In this document: positions 9,697 to 17,868 of the stretch, piece by piece
Numbering within the stretch: position 1 is the stretch's first letter
How the letters are laid out: each line of letters starts with the position of its first letter
Source of the DNA: an uncultured Desulfobacterales bacterium
GTDB taxonomy: Bacteria; Desulfobacterota; Desulfobacteria; Desulfobacterales; UBA11574
Reading direction: 5' to 3'
NCBI GenBank assembly: GCA_937998305.1
Contig: CALLDL010000110.1
Location: 1-43,053 of the forward strand
DNA: 43,053 nt
The notes under the pieces: model-generated
Seen by the model: only the letters and a program-made list of their open reading frames with translations
Database searches by the model: none
What the model was told of the DNA's origin: nothing
Translations under genes and position numbers: made by a program

Positions 9697-9725
9697 ACGA
9701 TAACTATTATTTGTTGGTTTGTCAA
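9697..9725 (-). promoter_or_regulatory. Putative promoter of dnaG-rpoD
   Basis: The minus strand has a perfect TTGACA followed after 17 bases by TATCGT. Transcription would start about 290 bases before the dnaG start, leaving a long untranslated leader. Confidence 0.45.
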
Positions 9726-9777
9726 GATAATTATATTTTATCCTGTTTATTCAATTATTTGATGCGTCGGTTAGTTT

Positions 9778-10509
9778 TTATTGTCTGGCTATAACAGTCT
9801 CAATGGCTTCTTTAAGATTTAAGCTGCCACTGTATAAAGCTCTACCGGTAATGACCCCAACGACACCGACGGCTTCTAATGGCAATAGTTTTTGAATATC
9901 CTTTAAAGAAGAAACCCCACCTGAAGCAACTACCGGTGTGGAAACTGCTTCAGCAAGACGACGGGTTTCATTGATGTTTGGGCCTGTTTTCATTCCATCT
10001 CGATAGATATCTGTAAAGTTGATAACAGCAACGCCACAATCTTCAAATTGTTTTGCAAGGTCCACAGCATCCACTTGGGTTGTTTTAGTCCACCCCTCAA
10101 TGGCAACCAACCCTCCACGCGCATCAATGGCGACAACAATCTGGCCGGGAAAGGCTTTACAAGCATCTTTTACGAGTGTCGGATTTTGAATGGCTTCAGT
10201 ACCAATAACAACCCTCTTGACCCCAATTTCGAAAAACATTTTGATAGTTCTTTCGTTCCTAATTCCACCGCCAACCTGTATATCTGCATTTACACTATCT
10301 ATGATTATTTTTATTGAATCGAGATTCTGAGGACTTTTTTCAATGGCACCGTCAAGATCAACGACATGAATAATTTCAGCTCCCTCATCTTCCCATCTCT
10401 TTGCCATAGCCGCAGGATTATCGGAAAAGACCGTTTCTGCATCCATACGCCCTTGGGAGAGCCGCACACACTTTCCATTTTTTATATCAACGGCAGGGAT
10501 AATAAGCAT
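9778..10509 (-). CDS. hisA: ProFAR isomerase of histidine biosynthesis
   Basis: HisA converts ProFAR to PRFAR, an internal redox isomerisation in histidine biosynthesis. The 243-residue (beta/alpha)8 barrel begins MLIIPAVDIKNGKCVRLSQG, with the catalytic Asp at position 8. The second catalytic Asp lies in VVAIDARGG, and the phosphate-binding loops are VQVGGGIR-like (IQVGGGIRNERT) and VVASGGVSS. The frame extends 22 residues upstream, but that extension overlaps the preceding lipoprotein gene and is not conserved in character, so the ATG at 10509 is preferred. It starts four bases after the lipoprotein stop, indicating one transcript. No hisH or hisF follows here, so the his genes are scattered. 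Confidence 0.95.
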   Translation of the reverse strand: MLIIPAVDIKNGKCVRLSQGRMDAETVFSDNPAAMAKRWEDEGAEIIHVVDLDGAIEKSPQNLDSIKIIIDSVNADIQVGGGIRNERTIKMFFEIGVKRVVIGTEAIQNPTLVKDACKAFPGQIVVAIDARGGLVAIEGWTKTTQVDAVDLAKQFEDCGVAVINFTDIYRDGMKTGPNINETRRLAEAVSTPVVASGGVSSLKDIQKLLPLEAVGVVGVITGRALYSGSLNLKEAIETVIARQ

Positions 10510-10513
10510 CGCT

Positions 10514-11227
10514 TTATCTACTTTCCAATGTTTCGGTTTCAGCAGGAATATAAAAGTCTTTAAGCATGTCTTCAAGGCCGGAAATTGCCATCTCCTTTGC
10601 GGTAATCCATTTGGCCTTTCTTCTTAAAAAGAGGCCCAGCTGAAAAAGGTCATCGGACAATACTTGTTGCGTTTCATCGAAGTGAGCGCTCCATAACACC
10701 CGGCCATCCTCAACACGGATAAGGTGTATATCAAACGCTACAGAAGCTGCCAAATCGACTGAATATTCACCACCGACTCTTTCTCTGAAACGATAAATGT
10801 ACCCGGCAAAAACCGCATCGGCATTTAGTGCACGTCCTATTTCAAGTTGCAAGTTTCGTTCCTGCAACGTTTTATTGCTTCCCGCCAGCAGTCCTGACAT
10901 AACTCCTTGGGCCTGGCTACTGGGTATCAGTTGAATACCTTTTCGACCTTTTAATAAAATAAACGAATGTTCAGTAAGCATACCAGCTGCACTTTCTGCC
11001 ACTTCTCCGGTAGTGAACACCTTTCCGCACACCGGACAACGACCGTTCGCACTTTCTCCAAATACTGAAGCCATATCCTTAAAAGGAAGAATCAATATTT
11101 TTTCTATTCCATACAGATTTGGCGGTTTTTCCTTTACAATATTATCTCCACCGCATGCTGAAAAAAACACTATACCTGTCAAAATAAAAACCTTAAGCAA
11201 CACGTTATATGTTTGTAATGGCTTCAT
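10514..11227 (-). CDS. Putative outer-membrane lipoprotein
   Basis: This 237-residue protein begins with a lipoprotein signal peptide: a positively charged start, a hydrophobic stretch and the lipobox FFSAC, with Cys at about residue 25. After the lipid anchor comes a segment like those in small periplasmic assembly or efflux lipoproteins (IEKILILPFKD, later LNADAVFAGYIYRFRERVG, and EDGRVLWSAHFDET), reminiscent of the CsgG/GNA1162-type fold. A CPVCGK motif near residue 68 is unusual for this group and could be a disulfide or metal site. It lies between hisB and hisA and almost touches hisA, but a role in histidine synthesis is unlikely. Export and anchoring are well supported; the function is unknown. 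Confidence 0.7.
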   Translation of the reverse strand: MKPLQTYNVLLKVFILTGIVFFSACGGDNIVKEKPPNLYGIEKILILPFKDMASVFGESANGRCPVCGKVFTTGEVAESAAGMLTEHSFILLKGRKGIQLIPSSQAQGVMSGLLAGSNKTLQERNLQLEIGRALNADAVFAGYIYRFRERVGGEYSVDLAASVAFDIHLIRVEDGRVLWSAHFDETQQVLSDDLFQLGLFLRRKAKWITAKEMAISGLEDMLKDFYIPAETETLESR

Positions 11228-11234
11228 CGGCTAA

Positions 11235-11545
11235 AATTCTTGATACTTTAATTATGAATTTTGTATATTTTATGGCAAAATATCCAAATTGAGTAATTCC
11301 TTAATCACAAACGATTGACGATTTCCGTTTATCGGAGCGAAACGTAGATCCCGACTTATCGTAGAAGATTGAATATTTAATGACAAGAGTGATAAAATAT
11401 TCGATATAATTTAAATTTCAGGTGATTGTAACAAAATATCGGTGAAGTATTAATAAAAAGATAGCAAGAGGCGATATCACAAATTTTCAATCGTCATTTT
11501 TCAATTTGGCTCCGGTTTCTCCGGGTTAAGAAGGGGTAAGTATGA
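11235..11545. other. Intergenic region with degenerate inverted repeat
   Basis: Between the lipoprotein gene and hisB there is no convincing gene. The region carries words such as GATTGACGATTTCC near 11308 and, inverted, CAATCGTCATTTTTC near 11490. The motif CTCCGGTTTCTCCGGGTTA follows at about 11506, nearly the same as one at about 1140. It may be a decayed relative of the palindromic element near 929-1142. Confidence 0.35.
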
Positions 11546-12133
11546 TTACAACACACCCTTTGATGAACGAACATCTCTTATCCGGCCATCAAAAGAAGCA
11601 GCCTGCTCCAAAGCCCTTCCGACAGCTTTGAAAATAGATTCATTAATATGATGTTCATTATCACCGTAAAAAACATTAACATGAAGGTTCATTCCGCACC
11701 GGATTGAAAACGCCCTTAAAAATTCCTTGGTGAGAGATGTGAAAGCATGTCCATCGGATGTTGCTTTTGACGGAACATTGTAAACCAAAAAAGGACGCTT
11801 GGACAAATCGACGGCTACAGAAGCGAGTGCGTCATCCATCGGAGTTACAGCATGGCCGAATCGTTTTATCCCTTTTCTGTCGCCTAAAGCACTGTCAAAC
11901 GCATCCCCCAGAATAAGCCCAACATCTTCTATTGTGTGATGGAAATCAACATCGATATCCCCATCAGCGTCAATGGATAGATCAAAAAAGCCATGAACGG
12001 CAAAGAGTGTCAGCATATGATCAAAAAACGGGATTCCCGTCGATATTTCATTTTTGCCGCTACCTCCCAGCTTTAGCACAATACGAATTGATGTTTCTTT
12101 TGTTTTCCGTTCAACTTCGGCTGTACGCTCCAT
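11546..12133 (-). CDS. hisB: Imidazoleglycerol-phosphate dehydratase
   Basis: HisB dehydrates imidazoleglycerol phosphate to imidazoleacetol phosphate in histidine biosynthesis. The 195-residue protein is the monofunctional form, without an N-terminal phosphatase domain. The duplicated metal-binding motifs are present: FFDHMLTLFAVHG and DFHHTIEDVGL in the first half, and GDNEHHINESIFKAVGRAL in the second. The conserved end SSKGVL is also present. The ATG at 12133 is preceded by AAGGGG. A strong promoter-like sequence lies about 80 bases upstream. Confidence 0.96.
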   Translation of the reverse strand: MERTAEVERKTKETSIRIVLKLGGSGKNEISTGIPFFDHMLTLFAVHGFFDLSIDADGDIDVDFHHTIEDVGLILGDAFDSALGDRKGIKRFGHAVTPMDDALASVAVDLSKRPFLVYNVPSKATSDGHAFTSLTKEFLRAFSIRCGMNLHVNVFYGDNEHHINESIFKAVGRALEQAASFDGRIRDVRSSKGVL

Positions 12134-12209
12134 AAGATTAATGCCCCTTGCTTATTCGTTCATTGTTGCGCCGAACAGATTCTACAACCATACAAACTTA
12201 ATTGTTTGA

Positions 12210-12238
12210 ATTGTAGATTGGATTGTTGAATTTATCAA
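12210..12238 (-). promoter_or_regulatory. Putative promoter of hisB
   Basis: The minus strand has TTGATA and TACAAT separated by exactly 17 bases, each differing by one base from consensus. It lies between the tRNA-Ala terminator and hisB. Confidence 0.6.
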
Positions 12239-12300
12239 TACGTCTTTTTCTTATAACAAATTTGTATAAAAAACAACTTACCTGTTTACAAAACCACAAC

Positions 12301-12343
12301 AAATTAAACAAGGACTTGAAGAAGTTTTTCAAGTCCTTGTTTT
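12301..12343 (-). terminator. Intrinsic terminator of tRNA-Ala
   Basis: A 15-bp perfect stem (arms 12306-12320 and 12328-12342, seven-base loop) lies directly after the tRNA. A T-rich tail follows on the minus strand. Confidence 0.8.
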
Positions 12344-12351
12344 AATTGAAA

Positions 12352-12424
12352 TGGAGATGAAGGGGATCGAACCCTCGACCTCGGCATTGCGAACGCCGCG
12401 CTCTCCCAGCTGAGCTACATCCCC
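12352..12424 (-). tRNA. tRNA-Ala, anticodon CGC
   Basis: The minus strand forms a complete 73-base cloverleaf. Acceptor GGGGATG pairs with CATCTCC and includes the G3-U70 wobble that identifies alanine tRNAs. The anticodon loop is TTCGCAA, reading codon GCG. The CCA end is not encoded. Confidence 0.95.
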
Positions 12425-12441
12425 ACAAAAACGATTATTTT

Positions 12442-12470
12442 TTCATATCAAACCCCAAAGAATCGGTCAA
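12442..12470 (-). promoter_or_regulatory. Putative promoter of tRNA-Ala
   Basis: TTGACC and TATGAA on the minus strand are separated by 17 bases. The tRNA begins about 18 bases after the -10 box. Confidence 0.55.
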
Positions 12471-12523
12471 TTTAAAAAAAATACCCAACACTGGACTCAT
12501 CGGCATGAGATGTTCAAAAATAT

Positions 12524-12552
12524 TTGACCCATACAGTTTTTATGCATATATA
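12524..12552 (+). promoter_or_regulatory. Putative promoter of the YcaO gene with duplicated TATTTGACCC
   Basis: TTGACC is followed after 17 bases by TATATA, a good sigma70 promoter about 70 bases before the start codon. The ten-base word TATTTGACCC that holds the -35 box (12521-12530) is repeated at 12555-12564, across the expected transcription start. The repeat could be a regulator site. Confidence 0.55.
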
Positions 12553-12618
12553 AATATTTGACCCTTAGGATTTTACCTTAACCTAAATTGAGAAAATGTG
12601 TTTTAAAAAGGAACAACT

Positions 12619-14349
12619 ATGACCAGTAAAATTATTTTAAAAGATGCTTTCAAGCGTTTTACGCTGGACCAGGACAAGATATTGCCACCCGAAGAGACGG
12701 TTATCCGCTTTAAAAATAAATTGAAAAAAGTTGATCTTGATATCCTTGAATATACGGTAAGAATCGATAAAGGGAGATTGGACCTCCCGGTTTATTTCAG
12801 CAGTTGTGGCAGAGATGCCATCGAAATAATCGGAACGAAAAAGCAGATGGGAAAAGGTGCTACACCCCATCAGGCTGAAGCAAGCGCTGTTATGGAACTG
12901 GCTGAAAGGTTCAGTTTTTTCAGTTTTTGCAAAAATCCCGAAAATTTTTTTGTTGAAAAATATTGCAACCTTAAAGAAAATGTAATCCCGTTTGAGATGA
13001 TTGCCCAATCCGTCCACGACAATTCAGAAGATCTAAATATCTCAAGAAAAATATTTGAAGACCTGCCGCTAAAGTGGACAAAGGCGTTTAATTTAACCCG
13101 AAATCAAGAAATTCTTATTCCTTTTAATTGGTTCTATACGATTAATGAATTCAATGGTCCATCTGCCGGCAATTGTGTGGAAGAAGCCCTAAGCCAAGGC
13201 ATCTGTGAAATTGTAGAGCGACATGTATCTTCGATAATCAGTCAAAACCACTTAAAAGTACCTGCAATTCGGGCAAATTCAGTAACCGATCCAATGGTTA
13301 TTGAAATGATAGGAAAATACAGGAAAGCCGGGATTAGCATATTCATTTCAGATTTTTCACTGGATATGGGAATACCCAGTGTCGGTGTGCTGGCATATGA
13401 CCCCTCGACGTTTCCGGAAAGAAGTGAAATCGTCTGGACAGCCGGAACAACACCTGATCCGGAAAAGGCGTTAAGCCGGGCACTTACGGAAGTGGCTCAG
13501 CTTGCCGGAGATTTTGATACTGCCTCCAAATATGTGGCCAGTGGTCTTCCCAAACCGACGAAAATTGAAGACGCCGAATTTATCATCAACCCCGGAGAAA
13601 GAATCGATATTAACACGCTTCCCGAACTTTCAAACGAAAATATTAAAATTGAAGTTGAAAACTGTATATCTGCTTTGGCAAAAAAGGGTATGGAAGTGAT
13701 TGTGGTGGATACCATGCATTCCCTGCTTGATATACCGGCTTTTTATACCATCATACCCGGCGCTCATTTCAGGGAAAGATCTCTTGGAACCAGTGTGGGG
13801 ATGTTTTCAGCCAAAATTATAACCGAAAATCAAACGCCTCATGTTGCCATTAAAGAACTTAAAAAAATCGAACGTCTACTTCCGACAAGGTATTATATTA
13901 AATTTTACCTCGGATCATGTCACCTCGCCCTCAATGATCCTGCAACAGCGCTGGGATATTTTACACAGTCTCTTGAACTTGATCCTACAGAACAGGATGT
14001 GCCCAGCATCTATTCATACATGGGTGTCTCCTTCAATGAGATGGGTGAATATCTGAAAGCGCTTGATGTATTAAAAAAGGCTGAAACGCATGATAACGAA
14101 AGAACGGATATTTATAACTCAATGGGCTTCAGCCATTTTAAACTCAAGGAACACGAGCAGGCCATAGAGTGTTTCAAAAAAGTGTTGCAGCTCGACCCGG
14201 GTTCCGCCATCGATTATGCCAATATTGCCACAAATTACAGGGATATGGGGCAAAAAGAAAAGGCCATACAATATTATGAAATGTCACTGGCCATGGACCC
14301 TTCAATAGAGTTTGCAAGAGAGAATCTTTTGAAACTGGGCCAAAACTAA
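12619..14349 (+). CDS. YcaO domain protein with C-terminal TPR repeats
   Basis: YcaO enzymes use ATP to activate amide backbones, forming azolines, thioamides or similar modifications. This 576-residue protein has a YcaO domain at about residues 40-400. ATP/magnesium-binding acidic motifs are visible: S89xxxE93 within KGATPHQAEASAVMELAERF, E189xxxQ193xxxE197 near GNCVEEALSQGICEIVERH, and E291 in RALTEVAQL. Residues from about 425 to the end form roughly four tetratricopeptide repeats. The overall plan and length resemble E. coli YcaO rather than the RiPP cyclodehydratases, whose C-terminus is usually proline-rich. No TfuA, E1-like partner or precursor peptide gene is beside it. It is a single-gene unit, convergent with parA. 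The domain call is firm; the substrate is unknown. Confidence 0.85.
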   Translation: MTSKIILKDAFKRFTLDQDKILPPEETVIRFKNKLKKVDLDILEYTVRIDKGRLDLPVYFSSCGRDAIEIIGTKKQMGKGATPHQAEASAVMELAERFSFFSFCKNPENFFVEKYCNLKENVIPFEMIAQSVHDNSEDLNISRKIFEDLPLKWTKAFNLTRNQEILIPFNWFYTINEFNGPSAGNCVEEALSQGICEIVERHVSSIISQNHLKVPAIRANSVTDPMVIEMIGKYRKAGISIFISDFSLDMGIPSVGVLAYDPSTFPERSEIVWTAGTTPDPEKALSRALTEVAQLAGDFDTASKYVASGLPKPTKIEDAEFIINPGERIDINTLPELSNENIKIEVENCISALAKKGMEVIVVDTMHSLLDIPAFYTIIPGAHFRERSLGTSVGMFSAKIITENQTPHVAIKELKKIERLLPTRYYIKFYLGSCHLALNDPATALGYFTQSLELDPTEQDVPSIYSYMGVSFNEMGEYLKALDVLKKAETHDNERTDIYNSMGFSHFKLKEHEQAIECFKKVLQLDPGSAIDYANIATNYRDMGQKEKAIQYYEMSLAMDPSIEFARENLLKLGQN

Positions 14350-14390
14350 CCGGCTTTCTTATTGTATTAATATGTTGCCTTACGGTTAGA

Positions 14391-14562
14391 TAGTGATCTT
14401 CCATAAATGAGGATTTTTGTTTAATATCAAGGCATGCGAAAAAAATAACCGCAGGTGCCCCGCAGGAAATGCCCTTGGGGTGCATATGTGTAATATTCCG
14501 AGGATTATTTTTTAAGCATAACTCAGAGATTGGGCAAAAAGACCATTTATGGATGGGCACTA
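14391..14562. repeat. 172-bp dispersed palindromic repeat, copy 1
   Basis: The ends are degenerate inverted repeats (TAGTGATCTTCCATAAATG left; TAGTGCCCATCCATAAATG right, read on the minus strand). The core GGTGCCCCGCAGGAAATGCC, followed by CTTGGGGTGCAT, forms a strong hairpin, and outer arms AAAATAACC/GGATTATTTT extend it. It lies between the convergent YcaO and parA genes. Its right end contains the last four sense codons and the stop codon of parA. Copies 2 and 3 are at 21049 and 25752. Confidence 0.85.
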
Positions 14563-15338
14563 GATAGCAATTCTTTGGCAAGACTGGTGTAGTCTGACGA
14601 ACCATAGCTGCCTTTCCTAAAGAAAACCACAGGTTTTCCAACACCGGCACTCTCGGCGATGGTGGTATTACTTCTTATCACCGTGTTAAAAAGCATATCA
14701 GCATATCTTTCATCATTTTTCAATTTTTCCAAAATATTATGACTGATCCGGGTCCGCGTGTCAAATAGTGTCGCCACAATCCCGGTCACATTTAGGTCTG
14801 TATTAATATTTTCCTGTATAGCAAAAATGGTGTCAAAGAGTTCGTCCAGTGCACCATAAGCATACGGATGTGTCTGGCATGGCACAACAACCTCTTTAGC
14901 ATATGCCAACACATTTACGGTTAACAATGAAAGACTTGGGGGTGTATCAAGAAATATGAAATCATATTTCCCGGCAATGGATTCAAGGGCCTCCTTTAAC
15001 CTGTTTTCACGTCCAATCTTATCAACAAGTTCGATTTCTGCACCGGAAAGATCTACATGGGATGGTATAAGATCAAGCCCTTCCCATCTTGTGGGCATGA
15101 TGACCTCGGCTGCTTTAATCGATTTGCTGTCCATTATGAGATCGTATACGGTCAGCATCTTTTCATCAACATCGACACCAAGCCCTTTTGTCGCATTAAA
15201 TTGTGGATCCATGTCCACAACCAGAACCGTTTTTTCTTCCTTACACAATGCCGCTGCAAGGTTTATCACCGTTACTGTTTTACCGACACCGCCTTTTTCA
15301 TTTGCCACAGCAATGATTCTGGTCCGGCGATCACTCAT
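14547..15338 (-). CDS. ParA/Soj-type ATPase
   Basis: ParA-like proteins are dimerising ATPases that position chromosomes, plasmids or protein complexes. The 263-residue protein has the deviant Walker A motif NEKGGVGKTVTVINLAAAL, the switch region VVDMDPQFNATKGLG, and Walker B FIFLDTPPSLSLLTVNVLAYA. The ATG at 15338 is chosen because AAGGAGGTG lies eight bases ahead; an in-frame GTG three codons upstream overlaps that site. The last residues (SAHP) and the stop codon lie within a 172-bp repeat, so the original C-terminus may have been changed. No parB and no parS-like site is visible. It starts 21 bases after the dynamin-like gene, so the two are co-transcribed and may work together, for example in placing the GTPase at a membrane site. 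Confidence 0.88.
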   Translation of the reverse strand: MSDRRTRIIAVANEKGGVGKTVTVINLAAALCKEEKTVLVVDMDPQFNATKGLGVDVDEKMLTVYDLIMDSKSIKAAEVIMPTRWEGLDLIPSHVDLSGAEIELVDKIGRENRLKEALESIAGKYDFIFLDTPPSLSLLTVNVLAYAKEVVVPCQTHPYAYGALDELFDTIFAIQENINTDLNVTGIVATLFDTRTRISHNILEKLKNDERYADMLFNTVIRSNTTIAESAGVGKPVVFFRKGSYGSSDYTSLAKELLSSAHP

Positions 15339-15344
15339 AATTAA

Positions 15345-15353
15345 CACCTCCTT
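15345..15353 (-). promoter_or_regulatory. Ribosome binding site deciding the parA start
   Basis: AAGGAGGTG on the minus strand is close to ideal and lies just before the ATG at 15338. It would overlap the upstream alternative GTG. Confidence 0.7.
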
Positions 15354-15359
15354 CGTTCA

Positions 15360-17729
15360 TCACTTGTCATTGGTTGTTGGTTGCTCAGATTTCGCGCCCG
15401 TATTTTTATGTAAGTTCATCTTAGATGGTGTTGATAGCGATGAAGGATCATCGCCATGGATTTTCTGAATAGCGATATGCTTATCGGCAGAATCGATAGT
15501 TTCAATCTTTTCTCTAAGACCATTTATTTTTTCGCCCAATTCATTATAATTAAAGGCCATGGTTTTCATCATCTCAGACGCCTGCTCTCTGTCAATAATC
15601 TTGTTGTTTATCAGGTCGACAATACTTGAAAGATCTGCCCTATAAACCTGAAAGCGATCAAGAAGAGTTTCATACAGACTGTTTGATTCGGCCTCAACAA
15701 GCTTGTATATATATTGAAATTTTATGTTTTCCTGATAATCCTTAAGATGAGAGATCACCGACTTCTCCATTTCATGCTTCACGCGTAAAACACCATCTCT
15801 CAATGCAAGTATCTCCCCTTCGTTTTTTCCTTGAATCGGTTTTTTTAATAACCGTTTAAAGATTTTAACCACTTTATAAAGACCAAGACGCATTGTTGCT
15901 TCCGTCTTCATCTTCGCTGTATACCGCATGTAAGCAGCCACAGGAGGAAGTGTTAATCCTGTTATAGATTTTATCGTACTGATATCAGGCAGATCGATCT
16001 TTTTTATGTTCTCGTTGGAGCGGTTTATTCCCAACTTATCCATCATACCGTTATATGTAGCAATAGCATCTTGCACCATGACATCGAATGGGCCTGTAAT
16101 CGACTCGAGATGTTCATGAATACGTGTTTCCTGTTTTGTGACAAAACGAATAACTTCAGGGTTTATGGTTTCAGCCATAAACGTGTCGAAGGCCTGTTTG
16201 AAATCCTGAAATATCTGATAAAGTGTGTTTGAAAAACCCGAAGTCTTAAGATCATCTTCATATTGTTGATACGGAATGGAATAGCTTTTAATAAACTCCG
16301 CGATATCATGTATTACATTTCCTGATCGGATATCAAAATAACGATCGATTTCTAGTTTTAGTTCACGTTTGATCTGTTGAGTCGAGCCATCGAGGGTGTT
16401 TTTTACCACAGATTTAATCTGATTTACCCTAATCTGATGCTTTTTTACATTTTCAACGATTTCATTTGCACTCTCTGTATTCCTTGTAAGAATATTCTGA
16501 TTGAAAGAGATCCAATGCTCTAAGCCTGATGAAATAATATGAAGGCGTTCTATATGATTTTTTAACAAGAGCTCATAACTTCCACGGGTCAGCTTATTGT
16601 AAAAAGATGTTTCAAAACGAGCTGTTTCGGAGTCTGAAAAGGCAGAAAGCTCTTTCTCTCCTTCCCATTGCTCCAATCTCAGCCGATCTTTTAGTAACAG
16701 CGTTAAATTCTGGGCTTTGAACAGATTGAAAAGTGCTGACAGAGAATAAATTTCAGGAGAAGGCGTTATCATCATAAGCTCTTCTTTTACTTTTTCTATC
16801 AAGGCGTCAAGGTCATGTAGCGAGTCATGTTCACTAAAATCACAGTTGATAATAAAGAGAATGTTATCCAAAATCCCCATTTTTTTTATCAATGATAAAA
16901 ATTTTATATCCGCTTCTCGAAGTCCAGTTCTACTGCTGATCACATAGATGATGAGATTCGTTAACAAAAGATAATCTTGAATCATAACCAGGTGGAGGGG
17001 ATTTGGGGAATCACTCCCTTGGCAATCTGCAATTTCGATATTACTTTCAATGCCGCCGGAATCGATTTCCAGATGAACATCCTTCAAATAGACTGCCATG
17101 GTCCCGTCACTCACAAAGTTCCAATGATCCCCAAACAAATTGTCTTCAAACTGCCTTACATTAACTTCGAAGGAAATCAGATCCTTTACTTTCTCAAATC
17201 CTTTAAGGTATGACGATAAAAGGACACTGTTAACATTGCGGGTGCCGTTGGCGATAAGATGTTCAGGCCCCAGAGAAGTCAGTGCTTTTTGAAGATCCAT
17301 TCTCTCTTTTTTATCCCGTATATCAAACTTGTCATCTTCAGTCCGCCAGTCCAATGACGGAAAGAGAGCCAGTGCCTGATCCATATCCGCGTTAATTTCA
17401 TCCCAGGATTTAAACAACAGTTTTGCCCTAAGTTTTTCTCCACTACGAACTCGAGTAACGATAGAAGTAACAACTCCGGCCCCCCGTTTTAAATACTCGC
17501 CCTTGAAAAGTGAGTTGATGAATGTGCTCTTGCCGGATTTGATAGGTCCCACAACGGCGACACGAATAATCTCTTCCGACAATTGTTTGTTAATACTCGC
17601 ATTTGTTTTCTCCCAAACAGCAAAGGAATTGTCTGATATACCGGGTATCGACTTGGCATTGGAAAAAAAGCTTGAAATATCCTCACTGATTTTAAGTAGG
17701 TCCCTTTTAATCGAGTTATAAGTATTCAT
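15360..17729 (-). CDS. Dynamin-like GTPase
   Basis: This 789-residue protein has an N-terminal GTPase domain of the bacterial dynamin-like type. G1 is GPIKSGKST at residues 61-69, G2 a threonine near 88 in the glycine-rich AGVVTSIVTRV, G3 is D235-C-Q-G238, and G4 is N295-C-D297. The GTPase is followed by long helical stretches, with a segment near residues 590-620 (ITGLTLPPVAAYMRY) that could dip into a membrane, and a final helical region. Such proteins bend, tether or repair membranes after GTP-driven assembly. It begins the transcript that continues into parA. A non-coding region rich in repeats lies upstream. I see no clear ribosome binding site before the ATG. The family call is good; the cellular role is not known. 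Confidence 0.82.
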   Translation of the reverse strand: MNTYNSIKRDLLKISEDISSFFSNAKSIPGISDNSFAVWEKTNASINKQLSEEIIRVAVVGPIKSGKSTFINSLFKGEYLKRGAGVVTSIVTRVRSGEKLRAKLLFKSWDEINADMDQALALFPSLDWRTEDDKFDIRDKKERMDLQKALTSLGPEHLIANGTRNVNSVLLSSYLKGFEKVKDLISFEVNVRQFEDNLFGDHWNFVSDGTMAVYLKDVHLEIDSGGIESNIEIADCQGSDSPNPLHLVMIQDYLLLTNLIIYVISSRTGLREADIKFLSLIKKMGILDNILFIINCDFSEHDSLHDLDALIEKVKEELMMITPSPEIYSLSALFNLFKAQNLTLLLKDRLRLEQWEGEKELSAFSDSETARFETSFYNKLTRGSYELLLKNHIERLHIISSGLEHWISFNQNILTRNTESANEIVENVKKHQIRVNQIKSVVKNTLDGSTQQIKRELKLEIDRYFDIRSGNVIHDIAEFIKSYSIPYQQYEDDLKTSGFSNTLYQIFQDFKQAFDTFMAETINPEVIRFVTKQETRIHEHLESITGPFDVMVQDAIATYNGMMDKLGINRSNENIKKIDLPDISTIKSITGLTLPPVAAYMRYTAKMKTEATMRLGLYKVVKIFKRLLKKPIQGKNEGEILALRDGVLRVKHEMEKSVISHLKDYQENIKFQYIYKLVEAESNSLYETLLDRFQVYRADLSSIVDLINNKIIDREQASEMMKTMAFNYNELGEKINGLREKIETIDSADKHIAIQKIHGDDPSSLSTPSKMNLHKNTGAKSEQPTTNDK

Positions 17730-17868
17730 TTCAACCCAAAATTCAAGTTAGTTAACACAGAAAACGTCCATGACAACAAAAACAACCAAAACAATCTACA
17801 TCACTTAAAAATAAGCAATGATATAAATCAATCGTAACAAAACCCTGACCCACCTTAGTGCTCTAATT

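Larger units (their letters stand above)
9401..9777. other. Intergenic region hisA-dnaG
   Basis: This is an AT-rich non-coding stretch between the hisA stop and the dnaG start. It contains the dnaG ribosome binding site and a likely dnaG promoter near its right end. I see no RNA gene and no repeat in it. Confidence 0.6.

Noticed and set aside
12461-12470. Inverted GGTCAA as a third regulator half-site for the YcaO gene
   Set aside because: It is better explained as the -35 box of the tRNA-Ala promoter, with TATGAA 17 bases further on.
15000-17729. ParA and dynamin-like genes as a plasmid partition or phage-defence island
   Set aside because: No ParB, centromere-like repeats, nuclease, integrase or att site is present, and neighbouring genes are ordinary chromosomal ones.
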